A DNA stretch of 42,819 nucleotides, taken from Oscillospiraceae bacterium. GTDB taxonomy: Bacteria > Bacillota > Clostridia > Oscillospirales > CAG-272. The position numbers and the translations under genes are program-made. Location of the stretch: contig SVTS01000015.1 in assembly GCA_015063645.1 (NCBI GenBank), positions 1-42,819 of the forward strand, in the 5' to 3' direction. The notes under the pieces were generated by a model. That model was not told where the DNA came from. It made no database searches and was given only the letters and a program-made list of their open reading frames with translations. Of this stretch, positions 32,779-39,886 are shown piece by piece (the stretch's first letter is position 1; each line of letters starts with the position of its first letter).

Positions 32779-32953
32779 ACACAGCATACAGACCAGCCGT
32801 GATTATACAGCAGTCAGCTGTGTACGCGAGCCTGCCGCGCGGACTCCGTCCGCGTTCCGCTTCGCGGAATCCCGACAGTCTCCGACGTACGGCGATATAT
32901 TAACCCACACAGCATACAGACAGCTGTAATCGCATGAAAGCCCGCTGTGTACG
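32779..32953. repeat. Repeat-bounded structured element in the GNAT leader
   Basis: Two 47-48-base units, 32779-32826 and 32907-32953, share 15 identical bases at their left ends (ACACAGCATACAGAC) and 10 at their right ends (GCTGTGTACG). Each can fold on its own ACACAGC/GCTGTGT arms. Between them lie two GC hairpins: CGCGGAC-TCC-GTCCGCG (32838-32854) and TTCCGC-TTC-GCGGAA (32855-32869). I read it as a MITE-like insertion or an RNA regulatory leader. Confidence 0.65.
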
Positions 32954-32997
32954 GCACAGCAATGGTATATTAAAATACGGGAAAGGAATCTCTCACC

Positions 32998-33552
32998 ATG
33001 AAATACACCACACCCACGCTTGAAACGGAACGCCTGCGCCTCGGGCGCGGCACGGAAGCGGACTTTGCCCGCGTATATGAATTCAACTTCTGCCATCTGC
33101 GGGATATCGACGGTGATTTCGCCTTTGTGCGGCAGGATCCCTCCATCGCGGCGGATTTTGTCACCTACGCCGATGAGGAAGACGCCATGGACTGGATCAT
33201 CTATAAAAAGGATACGGGTACGCCCATCGGCAACATCACTGCCGACCGTCCGGTGGAAGAGATCGGGGCAATGGAGTTGTCCTTCAATCTGCACCCGGAT
33301 TTCTGGGGACAGGAATATATGAAAGAGGCCGCTGTCGCTGTTATGCGCCATCTCTTTTCCCTGGGATTTGACGCGATTCTCTGCGGATACTCGGAAGGAA
33401 ATCGGAAATCCAAACGGCTGACAGAAAAACTGGGGTTCTCCCCCTATGCAGTCAAAGAGAATGCATGGATGAAAAACGGGCATCCAATTACAGATTACAT
33501 CTATATCCTGCACCGCAGCACGTTTGATGCGCTGTACGGTAATCAGGGATAA
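32998..33552 (+). CDS. GNAT-family N-acetyltransferase (RimJ/RimL type)
   Basis: 184 residues. ETERLRLGR at the start and the acetyl-CoA segment around YMKEAAVAVMRHLFSLGFDA, followed by GNRKSKRLTEKLGFSP, are the usual RimJ/RimL signatures. It would acetylate an amine on a small molecule or protein N-terminus; the specific target cannot be inferred. Ribosome binding site AAAGGAA before ATG. Single gene, preceded by a long repeat-rich leader that is unusual for such a gene. Confidence 0.9.
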   Translation: MKYTTPTLETERLRLGRGTEADFARVYEFNFCHLRDIDGDFAFVRQDPSIAADFVTYADEEDAMDWIIYKKDTGTPIGNITADRPVEEIGAMELSFNLHPDFWGQEYMKEAAVAVMRHLFSLGFDAILCGYSEGNRKSKRLTEKLGFSPYAVKENAWMKNGHPITDYIYILHRSTFDALYGNQG

Positions 33553-33601
33553 AATGCAGTGCTGTCCGTAAAAATATATTTTGCTTTTTTATTAAAATCT
33601 C

Positions 33602-33630
33602 TTGCAATCTGTACGGATATATGGTATAAT
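33602..33630 (+). promoter_or_regulatory. Promoter of tRNA-Ala
   Basis: TTGCAA (33602-33607), 17-base spacer, TATAAT (33625-33630). Confidence 0.9.
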
Positions 33631-33643
33631 AGTATCCGTGCAT

Positions 33644-33719
<76 letters not shown>

Positions 33720-33723
33720 ACAG

Positions 33724-33758
33724 AAGCCTTGAAGATCATTGATTTTCAAGGCTTTTTT
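33724..33758 (+). terminator. Terminator of tRNA-Ala, on the element side
   Basis: AAGCCTTGAA with TTCAAGGCTT, then T5. It follows directly after CCA, so after integration the tRNA still gets a terminator. Confidence 0.85.
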
Positions 33759-33795
33759 CTGTTTTCACGGAACCTTTGCAATTCGCAGAACTTTT

Positions 33796-33819
33796 AGTAC
33801 CAGAATCAGTACCAGAATA
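33796..33819. repeat. Tandem 12-bp repeat, candidate integrase arm site
   Basis: AGTACCAGAATC at 33796-33807 followed at once by AGTACCAGAATA at 33808-33819, between the tRNA and the integrase stop. Short direct repeats in this position are typical of integrase arm-binding sites. Confidence 0.6.
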
Positions 33820-33849
33820 GATCGGTTACATAGTAGACAGGATGATACG

Positions 33850-34977
33850 TTATCCCCCATCCGAACTGTCTGCAGCATTGCTTATCGGAAAAGCTTGACT
33901 GAATCGATCGACTGCATCCATACGGATGGAATCCTGTACGTGAAGATAGTGCGTCGTCATATCCACATCTGCATGTCCAACAATGCTTTGAATCGTTGCG
34001 AGATCCACGCCCAATGCCTGCATTTGCGAAACATAAGTATGGCGGCAGCTATGCGGTGTGAGAAGCCGAACTTCAGGAATGGCTTCCAATGCCTTGCGAA
34101 ACTGATCGCGGAAGTATGAGGGATTACAGGGATTGTCTTTCTTTCCTGCTTCCCAGATGTACTTCTTGTCTGTCTGTCGCAGGGTCCTCGCACAATACTG
34201 CAAACTTTTCGGAACGGGGATGGTGCGGAAACTGTCCCGGGATTTAGGTGCACCAACCACCGCGGTACCTTTCTGCATATTGATGGCCTGTTTAATATGG
34301 ATGAGAGAGCCATCCGGTTCGATGTGATGCGGTTCCAGTGCCAAAAGTTCCTGCGTTCTCATACCGGTTCCGAGCATCAGGCGGATACTGAAACCAATGC
34401 GGTTTTCGGGAAGTCGTTTCATGAGTACCGCGACTTCCTCAGCTGTGAAGGCATCCTTCCGTTTGACTGGTTCGCGATACCTCATTTTCTCCGCGAAGCG
34501 TACCGGATTTTTGCGGATGAGATCGTTGGCTTCGGCTTTGTTCATGATCTGATACAGCATACCACGGCACTGCGTCAAATAGGAAGTGGAGCGTCCTTCC
34601 GCGCGAAGATTCTTAAGCATATTCTCAACATCCACAGGTTTGATGTCTGTCAATTTCGTACGAGGAAAGCACGCTTTGAGAATACGCAGCGTATACTGAT
34701 AATTTTCCTGGGTGGTCGGCGTGATGTTGTTTTTATGGCTTTCGAACCATAAGTCAGCCCATTCACTGAAGGAATATGCTGTGTCCATATCAAGCCCTTC
34801 TGCCTTGGCATTTTGGTAGGCCCGGGCTTTTTCTTTTGCCTCCTTTTGCGTCTTTGCATAGAAGCTCTTGTATTTTCGTTTTCCGTTATCCTGAAAGCCT
34901 ACCATTATTGTCAGCTCCCAGATACCGTTTTGACGCTGGCGGAGCGTTCCTTCGCCGTTCGTCCTCTTTCTTGCCAT
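33850..34977 (-). CDS. int: Tyrosine recombinase (integrase)
   Basis: 375 residues: N-terminal AP2-like arm-binding domain (about 1-60, GEGTLRQRQNGIWELTIMVG), SAM-like core-binding domain (about 65-160) and catalytic domain (about 175-365). Catalytic residues are visible: Arg in MLGTGMRTQEL, His-x-x-Arg in HSCRHTYVS, His in VGHAD and the nucleophile Tyr in THYLHVQD. It integrates and excises the element at tRNA-Ala. Ribosome binding site AAAGGAG. The stop lies 130 bases from the tRNA end, the classic arrangement. It belongs to the Tn916/phage-type group used by Clostridial integrative elements. Confidence 0.95.
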   Translation of the reverse strand: MARKRTNGEGTLRQRQNGIWELTIMVGFQDNGKRKYKSFYAKTQKEAKEKARAYQNAKAEGLDMDTAYSFSEWADLWFESHKNNITPTTQENYQYTLRILKACFPRTKLTDIKPVDVENMLKNLRAEGRSTSYLTQCRGMLYQIMNKAEANDLIRKNPVRFAEKMRYREPVKRKDAFTAEEVAVLMKRLPENRIGFSIRLMLGTGMRTQELLALEPHHIEPDGSLIHIKQAINMQKGTAVVGAPKSRDSFRTIPVPKSLQYCARTLRQTDKKYIWEAGKKDNPCNPSYFRDQFRKALEAIPEVRLLTPHSCRHTYVSQMQALGVDLATIQSIVGHADVDMTTHYLHVQDSIRMDAVDRFSQAFPISNAADSSDGG

Positions 34978-35040
34978 GAGTACTCCTTTCGCTGTACCGG
35001 TGTTTGCCGATATAAATACCTCTTATACTTTTTATCTTGA

Positions 35041-35075
35041 CTGCCGCTCATGGGTGTTTTCTCCATGAGCGGCAG
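35041..35075. terminator. Hairpin between excisionase-like gene and integrase
   Basis: A 13-bp stem CTGCCGCTCATGG with CCATGAGCGGCAG (35041-35053, 35063-35075); T-rich on the plus-strand side. On the minus strand it may limit integrase expression by readthrough. Confidence 0.6.
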
Positions 35076-35086
35076 TTTTATTATTT

Positions 35087-35308
35087 TTATGATGCGGAAA
35101 CCTGCTCGTCCATCCACTGGATGAACTTATCGCGATAGACTACCATTCGTTTGCCAATAAAGATAGTTGGGAAACCTTTGCTGCGCATCAGAGTGTATGC
35201 CCCAGCACGGGAAATGCCAAGAACAGCCGCCAGCTCGTCCGCTTTCAATGTGATAGGAAGCTGGTCGAGGGATGTGTACGTTGTGGTCGCATTGGGGTTG
35301 TTGTTCAT
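35087..35308 (-). CDS. Excisionase-like helix-turn-helix protein
   Basis: 73 residues: an N-terminal Asn/Thr tail and a MerR/Xis-type winged helix (LKADELAAVLGISRAGAYTL, then MRSKGFPTIFIGKRMVVYRD). It is the normal size for element excisionases and lies upstream of the integrase gene, so it probably bends DNA during excision. Start at 35308 has AAAGGAG 7 bases upstream. Confidence 0.8.
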   Translation of the reverse strand: MNNNPNATTTYTSLDQLPITLKADELAAVLGISRAGAYTLMRSKGFPTIFIGKRMVVYRDKFIQWMDEQVSAS

Positions 35309-35340
35309 GTAGAAACTCCTTTCGTAAGTAAACACAGAGA

Positions 35341-35688
35341 TTATTTTTGCATTTTTCTATACTCCGCCGCATAGCGGAACTGAAGCCCGCGCAAACAAAG
35401 CTGAGGCGTTGTTTCGCCGAGTCTGCACTGGTAGGCTCTCACCGCGCCGTGCAGCTTTACAGCGAAATCGATGAAACAGTGGGTGAAGGCAACATACTCG
35501 ATGTGCCCTTTCTCCCATGTAAACACACGGTACGCCTCCTCCAGATACATGCAGTCATCACGAGTACCCGGGATGAACTCCGAATACGTGTAGTGGAGGA
35601 TATCCCGCTCCACGGGGGAATAATTGCAGAGACTTCGTGCCAGAATTGCCTGTCTCGTGGCGTATACAGAACCAGTATTGTTACTCAT
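35341..35688 (-). CDS. Small protein of unknown function in the mobile element
   Basis: 115 residues from ATG at 35688 (AAAGG 9 bases upstream). An alternative start at 35712 would overlap the primase stop by ATGA. Rich in Tyr, Cys and aromatic residues (SLCNYSPVERDILHYTYSEF, HIEYVAFTHCFIDFAVKLHG); no motif recognised. It lies between primase and excisionase, in the place often taken by replication or copy-control genes. Not assigned. Confidence 0.6.
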   Translation of the reverse strand: MSNNTGSVYATRQAILARSLCNYSPVERDILHYTYSEFIPGTRDDCMYLEEAYRVFTWEKGHIEYVAFTHCFIDFAVKLHGAVRAYQCRLGETTPQLCLRGLQFRYAAEYRKMQK

Positions 35689-35708
35689 ATAATTGTACCT
35701 TTCCTTTC

Positions 35709-37343
35709 TCATTTCTTGCGAATCCCCTGCAGATAACTCTGCGGATTCTCAGAGGATGCGCGGCGTCTGCGAATCTTTCTCGCTTTGAAAAGCTGTCCCG
35801 CATAGTCCGCGAAATATCCGGCAAACGTACTCAGCCGGACAGAGCAGCCGGCGTTCAGGAACGCATGATACGCATCCTCCATAAACACACCCGCATTTTC
35901 GTCTTCTTCAAAATTTCCCTGAAGAAACTGCAGAATCAGAGACGGCGTGTCCGCAGGAACTACCCCCAGATCGCCTGTCGCGGTGACCTCGTTCATCGCA
36001 TAGGAACCGGCAAAGATGTACTGCTGAGCGCGGAGGCGGTAATATGCCTCGACAGCACGGGCTACGATAATGTTTCTCTCTTCCAGAATCTTGGCGGACA
36101 GCATCGTATCCCAGTGCTCACGGGGAACCGCATAGCGGAATGGAATCGTGACTACACGATCCTGGAATGCCGGATCCGATGACGTAAGCAGAATCGGATG
36201 GTTGGAAACCATCACCAGCTTTGTCGTACCTCGGAACTGTCTGCGATTCTTGTACTTCGCGTCGGAAGACACAAGATCATTACCGCTGATCTGCTTCAGC
36301 AGTGCGGCAGCTTTGGCCGAAAGAGGATCACTGGGCATATCGTTGGAAACGCACAGGAACTTACCCTCCAATTCGGAACCGCTGAACTTTCCCGAAAGCT
36401 CCTGAAAAATCATGGAGATCTTCGAGTCGGCAGCGAACAGCTCACACAGAAAATCGGTGAGAACACTCTTACCGCTGTTGCCGACACCCTGAAGAAGGAA
36501 AATCGACTTGGCACGTCTGTCGGAGACAAGGATGTATCCGATACACTGCCACAGACGTTCCGTAAGTACAGGATCCCCTCCGGTGATCTGATGAAGGAAA
36601 CGATCGAAATGCACCGTCGGCAGCGACGCGGCAGAAGGGACATAATCCGCTTCGATGCGATAGAACGTCTGGTACTTCGGAGAGTGGCGGAACAATTTTC
36701 CGCTCGTCAGATCCAGAACACCGTTACGGAAGGATACCAGATCCTGCGTGATCTCCTCCCCAGCCAAATGGATGTTTGGCTCACGATGGATGAAGTAGAG
36801 GATATCCTCCATGAAGCGGGAGCTCGCCTTCTCCATGTCACGGCGGAAATGATGGATAATGAGGCTGGCTGCATCATCATCCGTTACCGCCTCGTAGTAC
36901 GAGCCGTTGTAATAGTACAGATTTTTCTTGATTACCATAAACGGAATCTTCTGAAGAACCCTCTGTGCCATCGGATAGGCGTGGCGGATCATCTCCGTCA
37001 GAGTATCCTCCGAATAAGCGGTCTGCGCTTCTTTGGGAGCCTGTCCTGCCGCCTGAGGAACGGGGCAGAAGTAGGGATTGAACGCAGGAACCGAAGAGTC
37101 TTCTGCCGGCGGCGCTTTCTCCTCGGGCGTTTCACACAGTGCGTTCAGATCAACCGTGACGGCCTTTTCTTCCTGCACAGGGATTTTCAAGGCAGGAGCA
37201 TCGGCGTAATACTCCATCGGCTCCTGCAGCTCTACAGCATCCGGATCGGATGGGTCACGATCGTAGAAGATCATCGGATCGATGAGCACGGGGCGCTCAT
37301 CGAAAATCATGGGTTCAATAAGTTCTTTTGTTTTCTTTGGCAT
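35709..37343 (-). CDS. P4/D5-family primase-helicase (SF3)
   Basis: 544 residues. N-terminal 100 residues are acidic and contain three copies of an EPM-like motif (IEPMIF, IDPMIF, QEPMEY). A D5_N-type region leads into the SF3 helicase: Walker A GVGNSGKS at 286-293, Walker B-like GKFLCVSNDMPSD, motif C KLVMVSNHP and the arginine-finger segment DRVVTIPFR. Such proteins start replication of the excised circle. No separate primase catalytic domain is clear, so it may need a host primase. Ribosome binding site GGAGGG before ATG. It lies downstream of the 446-residue orphan across a terminator. Confidence 0.85.
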   Translation of the reverse strand: MPKKTKELIEPMIFDERPVLIDPMIFYDRDPSDPDAVELQEPMEYYADAPALKIPVQEEKAVTVDLNALCETPEEKAPPAEDSSVPAFNPYFCPVPQAAGQAPKEAQTAYSEDTLTEMIRHAYPMAQRVLQKIPFMVIKKNLYYYNGSYYEAVTDDDAASLIIHHFRRDMEKASSRFMEDILYFIHREPNIHLAGEEITQDLVSFRNGVLDLTSGKLFRHSPKYQTFYRIEADYVPSAASLPTVHFDRFLHQITGGDPVLTERLWQCIGYILVSDRRAKSIFLLQGVGNSGKSVLTDFLCELFAADSKISMIFQELSGKFSGSELEGKFLCVSNDMPSDPLSAKAAALLKQISGNDLVSSDAKYKNRRQFRGTTKLVMVSNHPILLTSSDPAFQDRVVTIPFRYAVPREHWDTMLSAKILEERNIIVARAVEAYYRLRAQQYIFAGSYAMNEVTATGDLGVVPADTPSLILQFLQGNFEEDENAGVFMEDAYHAFLNAGCSVRLSTFAGYFADYAGQLFKARKIRRRRASSENPQSYLQGIRKK

Positions 37344-37432
37344 TTGTTTGCCCTCCTCTTAAATGGTACTACCATTATACCGCATAAATGAGGGGCATTC
37401 TAGGACAGAAAGCTGTACACCCGAGAAACAAG

Positions 37433-37461
37433 AAAAAACCCTGAAAAATCAGGGTTTTTTT
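37433..37461. terminator. Bidirectional terminator
   Basis: AAAAAACCCTGA with TCAGGGTTTTTT (37433-37444 and 37449-37460), AAAA loop; it ends the 446-residue orphan gene on the minus strand. Confidence 0.9.
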
Positions 37462-37471
37462 GGGGGTCAGA

Positions 37472-38812
37472 TTATTGCTCTCCGAATGTAGAGTTGTTCT
37501 CTCTACGGATGTGGAGCTTTCGTTTTTTGCTTTTTGGAATATTCTTCCTTTTTTGAAGTGCTTTTTGCAGATTTTGATCAAAGCACCAGGAAGAATTATA
37601 CAGTTGACGGAGAATATCATAAAAACGATCATTCTCCGGGAGATTTTCAATAAAATCCAGAGAATTCGTGAATGTATCGATTCGATAATATTCTTTAATA
37701 AAAACCCGAACGTTCGAATAATCCGCATCTGTCCATGAGGGCATCTCCGATATCGGATAGGCTTGTTTCAGAAGTTTTATGGCATTATCTAAAATATATC
37801 GGATCTGTAGAATTTGACAACATCTTATCACTTGATATTCCTGAGAATTATAGAGAGAACTATATACATCATCAATCAATTCAGCGTAATCATGCATAAA
37901 CAGGGATTCCTTAAAGCTTGTATTGATTGAATGCAGTTCAGGAATATCCACCGGACCTAGTTTAGGAGGCAGTCGAGTGATATACGCAGTCAAAAGTATA
38001 GGAACAGTCTCCGGATGAATATCTATTTCCTTCATGTAATACGCAAGATTTGCCATAAAAGACCACCGGTACCGCTGTTCCAGCTTTTTCATGGACATAC
38101 AATTGATTACGTATTCGCGGTCCGATTCTATAGTGTCCAAGTTCTTCATATATGCAAGATAACACTTATAGGCCTGAGGCAATGATCCGGATACGGTTTC
38201 TTTTTTTGTTGTCTCCTTCATGTATCCACCTCTGAAAAAAGCCAGGTAGAAGAGCGGCCACATGCCATAAGGTGTATATGGATCAGAAGGTGACTCTGAT
38301 TGAGAGATAAGGCATAAGGTGGGATAGGCGTATGTCTGGCGCAGTTTTTTAAAATGCTGTCCTTGCCTCTTATCCTGCCATTTTCGCTCCTGCATATTCC
38401 AGGTTACTTTTTGTGCAGCAATCTGTAACCTTCTGAAATATAGGTTTCGGGATTCTTCATCAAGAGACACATACTCTTTCTCCGGATCCTTTTCTCTATC
38501 TGCTTTCGAGTAGTATCCATATTTGGAAAAATTATACAAGGTCCCTTGTGCATTAGGATCGAGTTCAAGCCACAAGTGAAGATATTCCATCATAGCTATC
38601 GAAGTCAACTGCTGTAGGATTTCCCCGGACAAGTCGAAATTCCCAGCTCGAAGCAGCAGAATCAAAATATCCCGCATTTTATTCCATAGTTCTTTTATTA
38701 TTGAATTCTCTGTCGAGGAATACCACCCACCATGAAACAAGACAGCAAAGTTATATTTATTACGGATAAAGTTTCTTATAATCCGTATTTTCTCTTTTGT
38801 TTCCTTATTCAT
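37472..38812 (-). CDS. AT-rich orphan protein of unknown function
   Basis: 446 residues, helical throughout, rich in Tyr, Lys and Asn, with a very basic end (RKNIPKSKKRKLHIRRENNS). No known motif, signal peptide or membrane segment. The DNA is clearly AT-richer than all its neighbours, a sign of recent separate acquisition. Start at 38812 (MNKETKEK) has AGGAG 9 bases upstream. It has its own promoter (extended TGG-TATAAT, -10 at 38880-38885) and terminator. Placed in an integrative element with no obvious replication role, it is cargo: a defence, regulatory or host-interaction gene is plausible, but nothing in the sequence decides it. Confidence 0.6.
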   Translation of the reverse strand: MNKETKEKIRIIRNFIRNKYNFAVLFHGGWYSSTENSIIKELWNKMRDILILLLRAGNFDLSGEILQQLTSIAMMEYLHLWLELDPNAQGTLYNFSKYGYYSKADREKDPEKEYVSLDEESRNLYFRRLQIAAQKVTWNMQERKWQDKRQGQHFKKLRQTYAYPTLCLISQSESPSDPYTPYGMWPLFYLAFFRGGYMKETTKKETVSGSLPQAYKCYLAYMKNLDTIESDREYVINCMSMKKLEQRYRWSFMANLAYYMKEIDIHPETVPILLTAYITRLPPKLGPVDIPELHSINTSFKESLFMHDYAELIDDVYSSLYNSQEYQVIRCCQILQIRYILDNAIKLLKQAYPISEMPSWTDADYSNVRVFIKEYYRIDTFTNSLDFIENLPENDRFYDILRQLYNSSWCFDQNLQKALQKRKNIPKSKKRKLHIRRENNSTFGEQ

Positions 38813-38825
38813 TCCCAATATCTCC

Positions 38826-38845
38826 TGTGTCAATGTGTCTGTGTC
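38826..38845 (-). promoter_or_regulatory. Three TGTGTC repeats over the orphan gene leader
   Basis: TGTGTC at 38826-38831, 38834-38839 and 38840-38845, immediately ahead of the ribosome binding site. A further inverted pair, GACACA (38939-38944) and TGTGTC (38953-38958), lies upstream of the -10. Candidate operator. Confidence 0.5.
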
Positions 38846-38957
38846 AGACGGTTTTTCTGTTTTCCCTGTTCTCCTTTATATTATACCACACCAAAACACC
38901 CCTGCACAGCCGAAAAAAGAAATTTCCCTGCTGGCACAGACACACCGGCACATGTGT

Positions 38958-38992
38958 CCCCGGAAGTGAATTTGCCGCTTCCGGGGGTTTTT
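38958..38992. other. GC-rich hairpin behind the two-peptide unit
   Basis: CCCCGGAAG with CTTCCGGGG, T-rich only on the plus strand. On the minus strand it follows the last peptide gene and may still mark its mRNA end. Confidence 0.5.
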
Positions 38993-39009
38993 CCGCGCAG
39001 CTTTGTGCC

Positions 39010-39108
39010 TCACGCCGCGGCGCGGCTCTTTTTCAGTGACACAAACAGGCTCAGCGCCAGAATGATCCCGTGTGCCAATGCTTCTATGATTGCAAAGATC
39101 CGTGACAT
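39010..39108 (-). CDS. Tiny membrane peptide A (32 residues)
   Basis: Peptide MSRIFAIIEALAHGIILALS and then LFVSLKKSRAAA. One hydrophobic helix spans about residues 4-24, ending in a basic tail, so it should insert in the membrane with the tail inside. The ribosome binding site is strong (AAGGAGG, 8 bases from the ATG). It lies 19 bases after peptide B and forms the end of the serine-recombinase transcript. It is too short for standard gene callers. Possible roles: type I toxin-like, regulator of a membrane partner, or entry-exclusion peptide. Confidence 0.6.
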   Translation of the reverse strand: MSRIFAIIEALAHGIILALSLFVSLKKSRAAA

Positions 39109-39127
39109 ATGTTCATCCTCCTTGCTT

Positions 39128-39208
39128 TTAGTCTTTGCCGCCGGTGAACATCTCCGCGAAGCACAGCACCAGCAGCATCACGCCGACTCCGACTATCGTC
39201 CAGTCCAT
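39128..39208 (-). CDS. Tiny membrane peptide B (26 residues)
   Basis: Peptide MDWTIVGVGVMLLVLCFAEM, then FTGGKD: one membrane-spanning helix with an acidic/glycine end. Its ribosome binding site (GGGAGGTG) lies inside the last codons of the serine recombinase, whose stop is 4 bases before the ATG, so translation is coupled. With peptide A it makes a two-gene unit of single-helix peptides. Function unknown. Confidence 0.6.
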   Translation of the reverse strand: MDWTIVGVGVMLLVLCFAEMFTGGKD

Positions 39209-39212
39209 TGCA

Positions 39213-39770
39213 TCACCTCCCTTCCGCCCGCCGGACTTTGCGGTAGAACGTGCTCGGCTTCATCTCCAGCCGCCGCATGGCTTCTGTGGCTGTGATTGTG
39301 CCGCTGTACCAGAGTGCAGTGATTTCCGCAAACTGCGGATGCTCAATCGGTTTTCGCCCGGTGTACACACCGTTCTCTTTTGCTATGGCGATGCCTTCCC
39401 TCTGGCGTTGGAGAATATACTCCCGCTCCAGTTCCGCCACGGCGCCGAAGACTGTCAGCATGAATTTTCCTGTCGGCGTAGAGGTGTCAATCGCCTCCTT
39501 CTTGGACACAAACTCCACGTTCTTCTGCATCAGCTGTTCGACCAACTCCAGAAGGTCTCTCGTATTTCTTGCGAAGCGGCTGATGGATTCCACGATCACG
39601 GTATCCCCTTCGCGGACAAAGTTCATCATACGTTTGAGTTCCGGGCGGTCTGTGTTCTTGCCGCTCATGCGGTCGATGTAAACTTGATCCACGCCCAGTT
39701 CATGCATCAGCACTTCCTGCCGGGCAGTGTTCTGATCTGTGGTGCTGATTCTTATGTAGCCAATTTTCAG
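39213..39770 (-). CDS. Serine recombinase (resolvase/invertase), apparently CTG-started
   Basis: 185 residues. From the CTG at 39770 the protein reads (M)KIGYIRISTTDQNTARQE, giving the resolvase start with nucleophile Ser9 in YIRIST. Downstream conserved parts are DRMSGKNTDRPEL, ESISRFARNTRDL, GKFMLTVFGAVAELEREY and a C-terminal helix-turn-helix (ITATEAMRRLEMKPSTFYRK). No ATG, GTG or TTG could start upstream, because TGA lies three codons before CTG. GAGGTG lies 7 bases ahead. Starting at the next usable codon would remove the Ser. Likely roles are resolution of cointegrates or DNA inversion in the element. Confidence 0.8.
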   Translation of the reverse strand: MKIGYIRISTTDQNTARQEVLMHELGVDQVYIDRMSGKNTDRPELKRMMNFVREGDTVIVESISRFARNTRDLLELVEQLMQKNVEFVSKKEAIDTSTPTGKFMLTVFGAVAELEREYILQRQREGIAIAKENGVYTGRKPIEHPQFAEITALWYSGTITATEAMRRLEMKPSTFYRKVRRAEGR

Positions 39771-39813
39771 TGTTTCTCACCTCGATTCTCAATAGGGTTC
39801 CTGCGAAATGTGG

Positions 39814-39851
39814 TATATGCCAAAATGGGATTTTCAATCCTATTGGCATAC
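39814..39851. repeat. Inverted repeat ahead of the serine recombinase gene
   Basis: TATGCCAA (39816-39823) and TTGGCATA (39843-39850) enclose an inner GGGATT/AATCC pair. It lies between the amidotransferase stop and the recombinase start and could be a res-type crossover or binding site, or a minus-strand attenuator. Confidence 0.55.
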
Positions 39852-39886
39852 TTTTTGAGTGTGCCATTAGAGTTTACCCTAACGGG

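Noticed and set aside
36198-37391. 397-codon plus-strand frame opposite the primase-helicase
   Set aside because: Shadow of a gene with clear Walker motifs on the other strand.
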